Positions 22,413 through 30,357 of a stretch of 64,000 nucleotides of DNA are shown here, in pieces. The notes below the pieces were generated by a model. It did no database searches. It saw nothing but the letters and a program-made list of their open reading frames with translations, and was not told the origin of the DNA. A program made the position numbers and the translations under genes. The stretch covers positions 51,621 through 115,620 of the forward strand of contig NZ_JAKILG010000009.1 of assembly GCF_023283765.1 (NCBI RefSeq), written 5' to 3'. Each line of letters begins with the position of its first letter. The stretch's first letter is position 1. Origin of the DNA: Shewanella profunda. Its GTDB lineage: Bacteria; Pseudomonadota; Gammaproteobacteria; Enterobacterales; Shewanellaceae.

Positions 22413-25058
22413 CTACTGAATTGGAGCCCATTCCTGCCATTCATTTTGAACCTTATGCTGCAATGTAATTATGGTGCCATTGGCGAGTCGATTGCTGTCT
22501 TGGGTTGTTGCCTTTGTTGCCACGTTGATCCCTCCCGCCAGTAAGGTTTCTAGCGAACCCGCTTCAATTTTTGCACCAGAGAATATTCCCACATCCACTT
22601 TGATACCTGAAGCATCCCAGAATTGGCTGCTTTGATTCACTAAATGGCTATACTGGGATTCAATATGGGCTTGCATCAGCACGCTGTTGCCCTGTGTTGA
22701 TAGGCTATAACCGTCGATTTGACCGATTTTAATCCCTCGGAAGAAGATCGGCGTTCCCACTTTCATCGAACCCAAATTGGCATCTTCTAGGGTGAACTTA
22801 AGTGCATCTTCGGGCACATTGGCGTAACTGCTGGCGACAACGTTGGCAATAAAGTGGGCTGCTGTTTGGCTGCTTTTACCCGGTAGTACACCGATATACG
22901 GGCCTGTGATCAGGGTTTCTGGCGCTTTGATCCCAATGAGGGAAATCTGCGCATCCACTAAGTGGTATTCAGAATCACTTCGACTGAAATGATCGGCATA
23001 TTCTCCATAGAGGTAAGCTGTGGCCGTTAATGTATTTAGGTCAGCATTGAGTTTGACCTGTGAGACTTCGCCTACTTGATGGCCTTGGTAGCGGATGGCT
23101 GCTTTAGCGTCAAGTTTGGCTGAAGCGGGCAAAGTGAGTCGGATAGGCTGTGCCTGTGCTAATGCAAGTTGTTTGTTCTCATAGAGTTTTAAGGTTGTAG
23201 AGGCTTTATTGGGCTTTATATTTACGCTATCAAGTAATCCTAAACTGATACTTCCTTTCAATGCACCTTGCAACGGCGCAACAGCAACATCGATACCAGC
23301 AAGACTCGCATTCACTTCTATCGCGCTATTACGCCAAAACACCTTAGGTTTTTGCAGCAGGGGTTGGAACTGTTTGTCGATCGCGAGTTTAATGGCAAAG
23401 TCTTCAGTTTTGTTTTGCCAATTAATGGATTCGACCATACCAATTTGCATTTTTTTATAATAAATCGGTGAACCTTGGCTAACATCGGCGCCATCTTGAC
23501 TTATTAAGGTCAAATGAACTTTATGTTGGCGATCAAAAAAGGCGGTTGCCGCATCGATTGAGCTAAATAAGGGTAGGCTGGTGTTGGCTGCCAGAGGGGT
23601 TTTACTCTTACCTAGGATAAGACTGACGGCTCCTTTGGTGAGCGTGGTAAAATCCCTCGACTTGACTGATACGCCGTCAAGTGAAGCTTCAATTGCGAGG
23701 GCGGATTCGGGTACAAAGTAGCTATCACTTCGTACTAGACTTGCAAACTCGGGTTGTAATTCGAGTTGGTATTCAACTGCAGATAAATCTTGGGTCAATT
23801 TAACGCTTAGTACAGTGCCAATAGGAAGTTGCTTGTAACGGATCTCTGCACCCGCAGCAATTCCCATATTTTCTGTAGAGGTGATGGTTAAAAAACGTTT
23901 TTTCGACTTCAGCAAATCAGGCGCTTTAGATTGCAGGACAAAATTGCTCGGCGTAACTGTTTGGGGATCTGTACCTGGTAAAAAGTTGATCACGCTACCA
24001 GTGAGCAAACGCCCTGGGTTTTTTATGCCGGCAAGGGAGATTTCAGCCCCTTCTAACCAAAATACCCCATCATTAGTCAATAAATGGGTGTATTGGTATT
24101 CAAACTTTGCAATTGCAGTCACGCCGTTTGTGGTTAATTGCTTACTGACAATGGTACCAACATGAATACCGCGATAGATAATGCGAGTGCCTTTCTCAAC
24201 ACCATTTCCATCCTCCATTGCTAGATTAATATCAATACCGCCAATAGCGTTAGCCTCTGAATCATAGAGTGAGAATCTATCCCCATTTTGCGCTTTAGGA
24301 GCATTATCATCTGAGCTAAAAGTGACGCCGCCTGCAAGGATAGAAGCTAAGCTTTCAGAGCTGACCTTGATGCCCGTGAGTGATGCATCAACTTTAACGC
24401 CTGAGACATTCCAAAATAGGGAGTTTTTCTTCACTAATTGTGCATATTGCTCTTGAATGAAGGCACTGATAACGACATTAGTGTTACCTGCTAATCGATA
24501 GCTAACCACGCTTCCTACTGGAATTTGGCGAAAGAAAATAGGTGAACCCACATCCAGTGAACCGAGTTTATCTGATGTTAGTTCAATCATTACGCCTTCA
24601 GTACCTATTTGCATTGGAGGTGCTTGTCGCTCGGCCTCAAAGAAGGTTGACGGATTACCTTTTCCAGGCTGAATACCGATGTAGTTACCTGAAAACAGCG
24701 CATCTAAACCTTCAACCCCAGTGATACTGGCTTTAGGCGTGACTAACCAGAACAAGGTTTCGTTATTTAAGAATGGTTTAGCGCGGTAATCCATTACCAC
24801 CTTGACATTCACGCCCTTGAGAGCTTCATCTATACCAATGTCTTTTACTTTACCGACAGTAAGGCCTTGGTATTTGACTAAGGTTTTACCTACATCAATC
24901 CCCGTGGCGCTCGGAAAGTGAATTTCAATTTCAACACCCGATTCTTTAATGCTCTTAATGCCCAGCCAAGCACCTAATGCCAACGCGACAATAGGGAGCA
25001 GCCAAATGGGCGAAAAGAGCTTTTTCTTCACAACTTTTGGCGATTCAATTTGTGTCAT
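22413..25058 (-). CDS. letB: Lipid transport protein LetB (seven MCE domains)
   Basis: This 881-residue protein has one N-terminal TM segment (about residues 16-34, PIWLLPIVALALGAWLGI) followed by seven MCE domains. Each is recognisable by a G-x3-Y/F-(R/K/Q)-G/x-x-x-(V/I)G-x-V pattern: VKYQGLTVGKV, FFRQIPVGSV, IYRGIHVGTI, RYKQLPIGTV, YYKKMQIGMV, RYQGHQVGEV, FFRGIKIGQI. Seven domains and about 880 residues are the E. coli LetB (YebT) architecture, in which stacked rings form a tunnel for lipids across the periplasm. The start overlaps the upstream letA-like gene by 14 bp. Confidence 0.94.
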   Translation of the reverse strand: MTQIESPKVVKKKLFSPIWLLPIVALALGAWLGIKSIKESGVEIEIHFPSATGIDVGKTLVKYQGLTVGKVKDIGIDEALKGVNVKVVMDYRAKPFLNNETLFWLVTPKASITGVEGLDALFSGNYIGIQPGKGNPSTFFEAERQAPPMQIGTEGVMIELTSDKLGSLDVGSPIFFRQIPVGSVVSYRLAGNTNVVISAFIQEQYAQLVKKNSLFWNVSGVKVDASLTGIKVSSESLASILAGGVTFSSDDNAPKAQNGDRFSLYDSEANAIGGIDINLAMEDGNGVEKGTRIIYRGIHVGTIVSKQLTTNGVTAIAKFEYQYTHLLTNDGVFWLEGAEISLAGIKNPGRLLTGSVINFLPGTDPQTVTPSNFVLQSKAPDLLKSKKRFLTITSTENMGIAAGAEIRYKQLPIGTVLSVKLTQDLSAVEYQLELQPEFASLVRSDSYFVPESALAIEASLDGVSVKSRDFTTLTKGAVSLILGKSKTPLAANTSLPLFSSIDAATAFFDRQHKVHLTLISQDGADVSQGSPIYYKKMQIGMVESINWQNKTEDFAIKLAIDKQFQPLLQKPKVFWRNSAIEVNASLAGIDVAVAPLQGALKGSISLGLLDSVNIKPNKASTTLKLYENKQLALAQAQPIRLTLPASAKLDAKAAIRYQGHQVGEVSQVKLNADLNTLTATAYLYGEYADHFSRSDSEYHLVDAQISLIGIKAPETLITGPYIGVLPGKSSQTAAHFIANVVASSYANVPEDALKFTLEDANLGSMKVGTPIFFRGIKIGQIDGYSLSTQGNSVLMQAHIESQYSHLVNQSSQFWDASGIKVDVGIFSGAKIEAGSLETLLAGGINVATKATTQDSNRLANGTIITLQHKVQNEWQEWAPIQ

Positions 25059-25677
25059 CTTGATTTTCCAATCGATCCCAGAGTAAACGAGTGTCTAATA
25101 TTTTTGCAGCGAGCTGAGTTAACAAAATAACCAATGCAAATGCTGTGGCCGCAGGCGCGGGTTTTGCGTCTAATAGTTGCCCCATATTAACGAGCGCAAC
25201 AGTGAGTGAAATAACGAACAAATCAAGCATAGACCAACGGCCAATCCACTCAATAACATGAAATCCCACCATTAACTTCTTTTTTGAAATGGGAAGATTA
25301 AAACTGATCGCGCACAGGTAAATTGATAGTCCAATGATTTTTACCCAAGGCACTAATATACTGGCGATAAACACGATAATGGCGATGGGGATCATATCCG
25401 AGTGCACTAAATGGACGATGCCTGAAAAAATCGTATCGTGGCGCACTTGTCCCTGATTAGTCAATATAGTGATCGGGTAAAGGTTGGCGGGTACCAATAA
25501 GATTGCGGCAGTGATAAGTAACGCCCAACTTTTTTGCAAGCTACCATAATCACGAACCTTTAGCTCAGTCTCACAGCGCAGGCAGTGAGTGCGACCAGTA
25601 GTGTTGAGTTGTTGGCATACACGGCATAGACAAAGGCCAATATCCTTACCTTGTTGTTTCATACTAGTGATGACCAT
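25045..25677 (-). CDS. PqiA/LetA family membrane protein, C-terminal half of a split LetA
   Basis: This 210-residue protein starts with a CxxC-x(n)-CxxC zinc-ribbon-like segment (CRVCQQLNTTGRTHCLRC, about residues 18-35) followed by four hydrophobic segments of the PqiA domain. It ends inside the letB start. E. coli LetA is a single protein of about 430 residues with two such halves; here the second half is a separate gene in a different frame, overlapping the first by 14 bp. The ATG at 25677 begins inside the end of the previous gene. It probably acts with LetB in inner-membrane lipid handover. Confidence 0.87.
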   Translation of the reverse strand: MVITSMKQQGKDIGLCLCRVCQQLNTTGRTHCLRCETELKVRDYGSLQKSWALLITAAILLVPANLYPITILTNQGQVRHDTIFSGIVHLVHSDMIPIAIIVFIASILVPWVKIIGLSIYLCAISFNLPISKKKLMVGFHVIEWIGRWSMLDLFVISLTVALVNMGQLLDAKPAPAATAFALVILLTQLAAKILDTRLLWDRLENQDDTN

Positions 25678-26320
25678 CCAATAGGGTCCACATATGCTCT
25701 AGATCGTATTCCCGTTGCAGAAATAAGGTCACGAGAAACAGCATTGTGAAGCAAAATGTGCCCATTCCAAAGTAAATGTCTGAAAAGTCAGATAATTGAA
25801 ATGATGAAACTAAAAAACTAATCACGTAGATTTCTAGCATTGTCAGTTGAGAGAGTAGGCCTTGAAATTTCAATAATTGCTTTAAACTATCACGCCAAAA
25901 GGGAATTGAAAGTCCCCATTTCACGATCAATATTTGCGCCAGTATTGATAAAATTAGTAACCCTGGGCCTAGTACGGCGGCAGCTAATACGGCTAAACCT
26001 ACAACCCAATACCCTTGGTTAAATACTGCAAATGCACCTTGAAATACGGTAGTAGTACGCACGCTGCCGAGGAAATGGATCTCAAGCACAGGCAAAAAAT
26101 TAGCAGGAAAATAAAATACTAATGCAGTAATACATAGGGCCAACATGCCATTTACGGAGCAATATGGTGTGTCATAAAGCGCTGTGCTACAGCGCGGACA
26201 TAGGGCTCTAACGCCTGAGGGTAAGGCGCGTTTTCGAATAACCAAGTCGCAGGAACGACAAAGGGTTACAGAGTTTTCTACAGTATTTTCATGCATATAA
26301 AAATATTTAATTAGCCCCAA
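25664..26320 (-). CDS. PqiA/LetA family membrane protein, N-terminal half of a split LetA
   Basis: This 218-residue protein has an N-terminal zinc ribbon (CRSCDLVIRKRALPSGVRALCPRC, paired CxxC motifs near residues 22 and 40) and four TM segments of the PqiA domain. The start is uncertain: a TTG at 26320 opens the frame, while ATG at 26296 (MHENTVEN) is the more usual choice but has a poor ribosome-binding site. It is first in a three-gene unit with the second LetA half and letB, all joined by overlaps, so the products are probably made together. Confidence 0.85.
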   Translation of the reverse strand: MGLIKYFYMHENTVENSVTLCRSCDLVIRKRALPSGVRALCPRCSTALYDTPYCSVNGMLALCITALVFYFPANFLPVLEIHFLGSVRTTTVFQGAFAVFNQGYWVVGLAVLAAAVLGPGLLILSILAQILIVKWGLSIPFWRDSLKQLLKFQGLLSQLTMLEIYVISFLVSSFQLSDFSDIYFGMGTFCFTMLFLVTLFLQREYDLEHMWTLLDGHH

Positions 26321-26470
26321 AATGACTAAGAATACGTGTTCACCAATCAGGATGTATTGTCGAACACTAGGACGTTAGAAAAACTCGCTTATCTCGTTAA
26401 CCAAAGCCGATTGATAATACCAGATTAATCAGAACACTTGCATCACAAGTTCAATCTATGTCATTCTGCT

Positions 26471-26490
26471 TACTGTATATAAAAACAGTG
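26471..26490 (+). promoter_or_regulatory. LexA (SOS) box of yebG
   Basis: TACTGTATATAAAAACAGTG matches the gammaproteobacterial LexA consensus CTG-N10-CAG, with the preferred TA-rich centre and flanks. It lies 12 bp before the yebG start, so LexA bound there would block transcription and ribosome access. Confidence 0.93.
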
Positions 26491-26501
26491 CGAGGGCAGT
26501 C

Positions 26502-26801
26502 ATGGCAGTTATTACACAGTTTGTCGTGGTAAGAGAAGGGGTTGAAAAGATGACATTCACATCGAAAAAGGAGGCCGATGCCTACGATAAGATGCTCGAT
26601 ATCGCCGATAACCTGATCCCCTTCATTCAAAAAGCGGAATTAGGCATTGATGAAAGTCTGAGCGAACGGCTCGCATTCTATTTTGCCAACAATAAAGATG
26701 AGCTGACGAACTTGCTTAAAGGTGCCGTTCAGGTTAATAGTACGCCAACGAATTCAACGACAACCAAGAAAGCAGCGAAAAAGGCTGAAGTGACAGAATA
26801 A
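26502..26801 (+). CDS. yebG: SOS-inducible YebG family protein
   Basis: This 99-residue protein has the YebG core MAVITQFVVVREGVEKMTFTSKKEADAYDKMLDIADNL and a Lys/Ala/Thr-rich tail. YebG of E. coli is a DNA-damage-inducible protein of unclear biochemical role. Regulation by LexA is shown here by a near-perfect LexA box just upstream. A GAGGG ribosome-binding site overlaps the region between the box and the ATG. It is followed 18 bp later by msrC, which may share its SOS control. Confidence 0.94.
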   Translation: MAVITQFVVVREGVEKMTFTSKKEADAYDKMLDIADNLIPFIQKAELGIDESLSERLAFYFANNKDELTNLLKGAVQVNSTPTNSTTTKKAAKKAEVTE

Positions 26802-26819
26802 ATATGGTTAGGAAATATA

Positions 26820-27278
26820 ATGAAATCTAAATTTTATGAGTCACTAAATCGTCAAGCTTTAGCTTTGCTGGAAGGTGAAGATGATTTAGTGGCGGCAATG
26901 GCAAACTTTTCCGCATTACTCAATGACAATTTAACCGAACTTAACTGGGTTGGATTTTATGTGATGCGTGGCGAGCAATTAGTTTTAGGCCCGTTCCAAG
27001 GTAAGGTAGCTTGTACCCGTATTCCCTTAGGGAAAGGCGTTTGTGGGACTGCCGCATACACAAATCAGACGCAACGTGTTGCGGATGTGCACCAGTTTGA
27101 TGGACACATAGCCTGCGATTCTGCCAGTAATTCTGAAATTGTTGTGCCAGTTCGTGCAAATGGAAAAGTGGTTGCTGTACTCGATATTGACAGTCCAATC
27201 TTCGATCGTTTTGATGAAGATGACCAAAAAGGGCTGGAATTGTTAGTTAAAAGCTTTGAAAACTGCCTATTTGATTAA
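26820..27278 (+). CDS. msrC: Free methionine-(R)-sulfoxide reductase
   Basis: This 152-residue GAF-domain enzyme reduces free Met-R-sulfoxide. The three conserved cysteines are visible in CTRIPLGKGVCG (about residues 64-75) and HIACDS (about residues 96-101), within the block VADVHQFDGHIACDSASNSE. Length and order agree with E. coli YebR/MsrC, which also lies near proQ and prc. It has only 18 bp to yebG upstream and a 280-bp gap to proQ downstream. Confidence 0.93.
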   Translation: MKSKFYESLNRQALALLEGEDDLVAAMANFSALLNDNLTELNWVGFYVMRGEQLVLGPFQGKVACTRIPLGKGVCGTAAYTNQTQRVADVHQFDGHIACDSASNSEIVVPVRANGKVVAVLDIDSPIFDRFDEDDQKGLELLVKSFENCLFD

Positions 27279-27328
27279 TTTGCGTGCAATAACACATAAT
27301 TCATAGTCGCAATCGCTAGCGTGCGCCT

Positions 27329-27334
27329 TATAAT
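27329..27334 (+). promoter_or_regulatory. Possible -10 element for proQ
   Basis: TATAAT lies in the msrC-proQ spacer, about 230 bp upstream of proQ. The matching -35 hexamer is poor, so the promoter is only a suggestion. It would give proQ a long 5' leader. I see no other gene in this 282-bp spacer. Confidence 0.35.
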
Positions 27335-27560
27335 ATGCGCCAGCACCGATTAAGCCGGTTTGACACCAATGTCATCAATAAGCTTGATGTGTTGAGCCGT
27401 AAAAAATTGTTAAGTTATATTTTTTTAACTTTAGAAAATGCGGCGAGAATGCTAATTTGTACCTTGGCTCAATATTGGGCTTAACGAAGACAAACGACAC
27501 GTAAGAAGCTGATTTTTATCGCCTCGAATTCGATGTCCCTTTTTGACTGTGGAAGTAATG

Positions 27561-28199
27561 ATGGAATCAACAGATAAGTTGACCGACACCAATGCAATTT
27601 TGGCGTATTTGTATGAAACATTTCCTTTGTGCTTTATTGCTGAAGGTGAAACCAAGCCATTAAAAATCGGACTGTTTCAAGATTTGGCTGAAAGGTTGGC
27701 TGATGATTCTAAGGTCAGTAAAACTCAACTACGAGTTGCCTTAAGACGTTATACCAGCAGCTGGCGTTACCTGAAATGTGTAAAAACAGGCGCACAACGG
27801 GTTAACCTCGATGGCGAACCCTGTGGTGAGTTAGAGCAAGAGCATATTGATCATGCTCAAGCCATGTTGAAAGAAAGTCAGGAAAAAGCGAAGGCGAAAC
27901 GTGCTGCACAAGCACCAAGCACGCCTAAAGCTGCCGCCAAGAGACCGCCTAAGAAAGTGGCCGTTCCTCAACGTCCTAAAACTGAGCGTCCTGCTAAACC
28001 AGCACCAAAAGTTGCTGCGCCAGTGGTCAATTTAGTGCAAGCACAGTTGACCGATTTAGCGAAAAAACAACGTGTTAATGTTAAGTTAGGTATGACACCC
28101 GTAGCCGGCGTGATCACTGACATTAATAAAGAGGACATTCATGTTCAGCTTGATAGCGGTCTAACGATTAAAGTTAGAGCGGAACATATCCTGCTGTAA
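27561..28199 (+). CDS. proQ: RNA chaperone ProQ
   Basis: This 212-residue RNA chaperone has an N-terminal FinO/ProQ domain (about residues 1-120: LYETFPLCFIAEGETKPLKIGLFQDL, RRYTSSWRYLKCVKTGAQRV). A Lys/Ala/Pro-rich linker (about 120-165) and a C-terminal Tudor/SH3-like domain (GMTPVAGVITDINKEDIHVQLDSG) follow. I chose the second ATG of an ATGATG pair, 5 bp after GGAAG. ProQ binds structured sRNAs and 3' UTRs. It is directly followed by prc, as in E. coli. Confidence 0.96.
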   Translation: MESTDKLTDTNAILAYLYETFPLCFIAEGETKPLKIGLFQDLAERLADDSKVSKTQLRVALRRYTSSWRYLKCVKTGAQRVNLDGEPCGELEQEHIDHAQAMLKESQEKAKAKRAAQAPSTPKAAAKRPPKKVAVPQRPKTERPAKPAPKVAAPVVNLVQAQLTDLAKKQRVNVKLGMTPVAGVITDINKEDIHVQLDSGLTIKVRAEHILL

Positions 28200-28227
28200 T
28201 CATTTATTAAGACGGAGTAACTTGTTG

Positions 28228-30273
28228 ATGCGAAAACTCACTTTGGCTATCTCGATTGCCACTGTTTTTGTCGGATTTTCGGCTTGGGCCGTACCACCCA
28301 CGATTCAAATCAGCGAGTTACCCACTCTCAAGCAAGAGGCGCAACATAAGGTTGCCAGTAAGAGAGTGACGGACTTATATACTCGTTCGCATTACCACAG
28401 ATTCAACTTAGACGATGCGTTTTCAGCGCAAATCTTCGATCGCTATCTCCAACAATTGGATTACCGCCGCAATGTATTGACCCAAGCGGATGTAGATAGT
28501 TTTAAACCTTATGCAAATCAATTCGATAACATGTTGAGTTCCGGTGAGCTTGAGCCTGCATACAAGATGTTTGACATAGTGCAAAAGCGCCGTTATGAAG
28601 GGTTTGTTTATGCCTTGTCATTATTGGATCAGGAAATAGATTTTACTGTTCCTGCTGACGTGTACGAATACGATAGGGAAGATGCTGCTTGGCCTAAAGA
28701 CCAAGCAGAGATCAATGAACTGTGGCGTCAACGTGTTAAATATGATGCGTTAAATCTTAAGCTGACAGGCAAAAAGTGGCCTGAAATAGTTGATATTCTA
28801 CAAAAGCGTTATAACAACGCGATTAAACGTCTCACTCAAACGAACAGTGAAGATGTGTTTCAAGGTGTGATGAACGCCTTTTCCCGCAGCATAGAACCAC
28901 ATACTAGTTATCTATCGCCACGTAATGCTGAGCGTTTCCAAATGGAAATGAATCTAAGCCTTGAGGGTATCGGTGCTCAGTTGCAGCTTGAAGATGACTA
29001 CACTGTGATTAAGAGCTTAATCGCGGGTGGCCCAGCGGCAGGTAGCGAGAAGCTTTCACCTGAAGATAAAATTGTCGGTGTTGGTCAGGAAGGTGGCGAA
29101 ATTGTCGATGTCATTGGTTGGCGTTTAGACGATGTTGTTGACCTCATTAAGGGGCCAAAGGGCAGTAAAGTGGTTCTGCAAATTCTACCTAAGAAGGGTG
29201 GCTCAAACGCAAAACCATTCAATTTGACCTTAGTACGCGACAAAATTCGCCTTGAAGATCGTGCAGCAACATCGAAAGTGATTGAACCTAAAGAAGGTGA
29301 GTACGCAAATCGTAAAGTCGGTGTTATCCATATTCCTGGCTTTTACATGAATTTGACCCAGGACGTTGAAAAAGAACTCGTTAAACTCAACGATGCGAAA
29401 GTAGAAGGTATTGTTATCGATTTAAGAGGAAACGGTGGTGGTGCCTTAACAGAGGCGGTACTGCTGACAGGTCTCTTTATTGATATGGGCCCTGTAGTGC
29501 AAATTCGTGATGCCGATGGCCGTGTGTCTGCACACCGTGATAACGATGGCAAAACGAGCTATTCAGGTCCATTGACGGTAATGGTTGATCGTTATAGCGC
29601 CTCCGCTTCTGAGATTTTTGCCGCAGCATTGCAAGACTATGACCGAGCATTAATTGTCGGTGAGTCAAGTTTTGGTAAGGGCACTGTACAGCAACATAAG
29701 AGCTTAGGTCGTATTTACGATATGTATGATAAGCCTATTGGTCATGTGCAGTACACGATACAAAAGTTCTACCGTATTAATGGCGGCAGCACCCAACTTA
29801 AAGGGGTAACCCCTAATATTGCTTATCCAAGTGCATTAGAGCCCGGTGAGTATGGTGAAGCTGAAGAGAAAAATGCGTTGCCATGGGATAAAGTTCCAGT
29901 AGCGCAATACAATACGTTAAATGAAGTGACGCCTGAGCTGGTTGTCAACTTAGAGAAAAAACACTTAGGTCGTATCAAGGACAGTGTAGAGTTTAACTAT
30001 ATTAATCAAGATATTGCTGAATTTAAAAAGCATCATAAAGAGAAAACAATTTCTTTAGTCGAAAGCGAGCGAATTGCTTCTCGTGAGGCTGATGAGAAAA
30101 AATTGCTAGATAGAACCAATGAGCGCCGAGTTGCTCAAGGTTTAGCTGTGGTTAAATCCATGGAAGACATTAAAGATACTACTGAAGCACCGGATCCATT
30201 TCTAGATGAAACCGCCTATATCACCTTAGATATGATTGATGCTAAAAAGCTTGCTAAAACTAGCGCGCAATAG
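28228..30273 (+). CDS. prc: Tail-specific carboxy-terminal protease Prc
   Basis: This 681-residue periplasmic protease has a signal peptide (MRKLTLAISIATVFVGFSAWA). The PDZ domain includes SLEGIGAQLQLEDDYTVIKSLIAGGPA near residues 245-275. The catalytic Ser and Lys lie in the block DRYSASASEIFAAALQDYDRALIVGESSFGKG, near residues 457 and 482. The C-terminal DUF3340-like extension is also present. Prc trims FtsI and, with NlpI, degrades peptidoglycan hydrolases. ATG 28228 follows ACGGAG at a good distance; two upstream TTG codons are less likely starts. Confidence 0.96.
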   Translation: MRKLTLAISIATVFVGFSAWAVPPTIQISELPTLKQEAQHKVASKRVTDLYTRSHYHRFNLDDAFSAQIFDRYLQQLDYRRNVLTQADVDSFKPYANQFDNMLSSGELEPAYKMFDIVQKRRYEGFVYALSLLDQEIDFTVPADVYEYDREDAAWPKDQAEINELWRQRVKYDALNLKLTGKKWPEIVDILQKRYNNAIKRLTQTNSEDVFQGVMNAFSRSIEPHTSYLSPRNAERFQMEMNLSLEGIGAQLQLEDDYTVIKSLIAGGPAAGSEKLSPEDKIVGVGQEGGEIVDVIGWRLDDVVDLIKGPKGSKVVLQILPKKGGSNAKPFNLTLVRDKIRLEDRAATSKVIEPKEGEYANRKVGVIHIPGFYMNLTQDVEKELVKLNDAKVEGIVIDLRGNGGGALTEAVLLTGLFIDMGPVVQIRDADGRVSAHRDNDGKTSYSGPLTVMVDRYSASASEIFAAALQDYDRALIVGESSFGKGTVQQHKSLGRIYDMYDKPIGHVQYTIQKFYRINGGSTQLKGVTPNIAYPSALEPGEYGEAEEKNALPWDKVPVAQYNTLNEVTPELVVNLEKKHLGRIKDSVEFNYINQDIAEFKKHHKEKTISLVESERIASREADEKKLLDRTNERRVAQGLAVVKSMEDIKDTTEAPDPFLDETAYITLDMIDAKKLAKTSAQ

Positions 30274-30302
30274 GCTGTAGAAGGATCGATGTACCCCATA
30301 TT

Positions 30303-30327
30303 AAAACGCGCTTATGGCGCGTTTTTT
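30303..30327 (+). terminator. Terminator after prc
   Basis: AAAACGCGC and GCGCGTTTT form a 9-bp stem with a 5-nt loop and a T run. It lies between prc and pepN and rules out the upstream pepN start at 30289. Confidence 0.88.
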
Positions 30328-30357
30328 CTTATTAAGACCAGCGTTAAAGGGATCGAA

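Noticed and set aside
25664..25677. Programmed frameshift joining the two LetA halves
   Set aside because: No slippery heptamer or downstream structure is evident, and each half has its own start and complete zinc ribbon.
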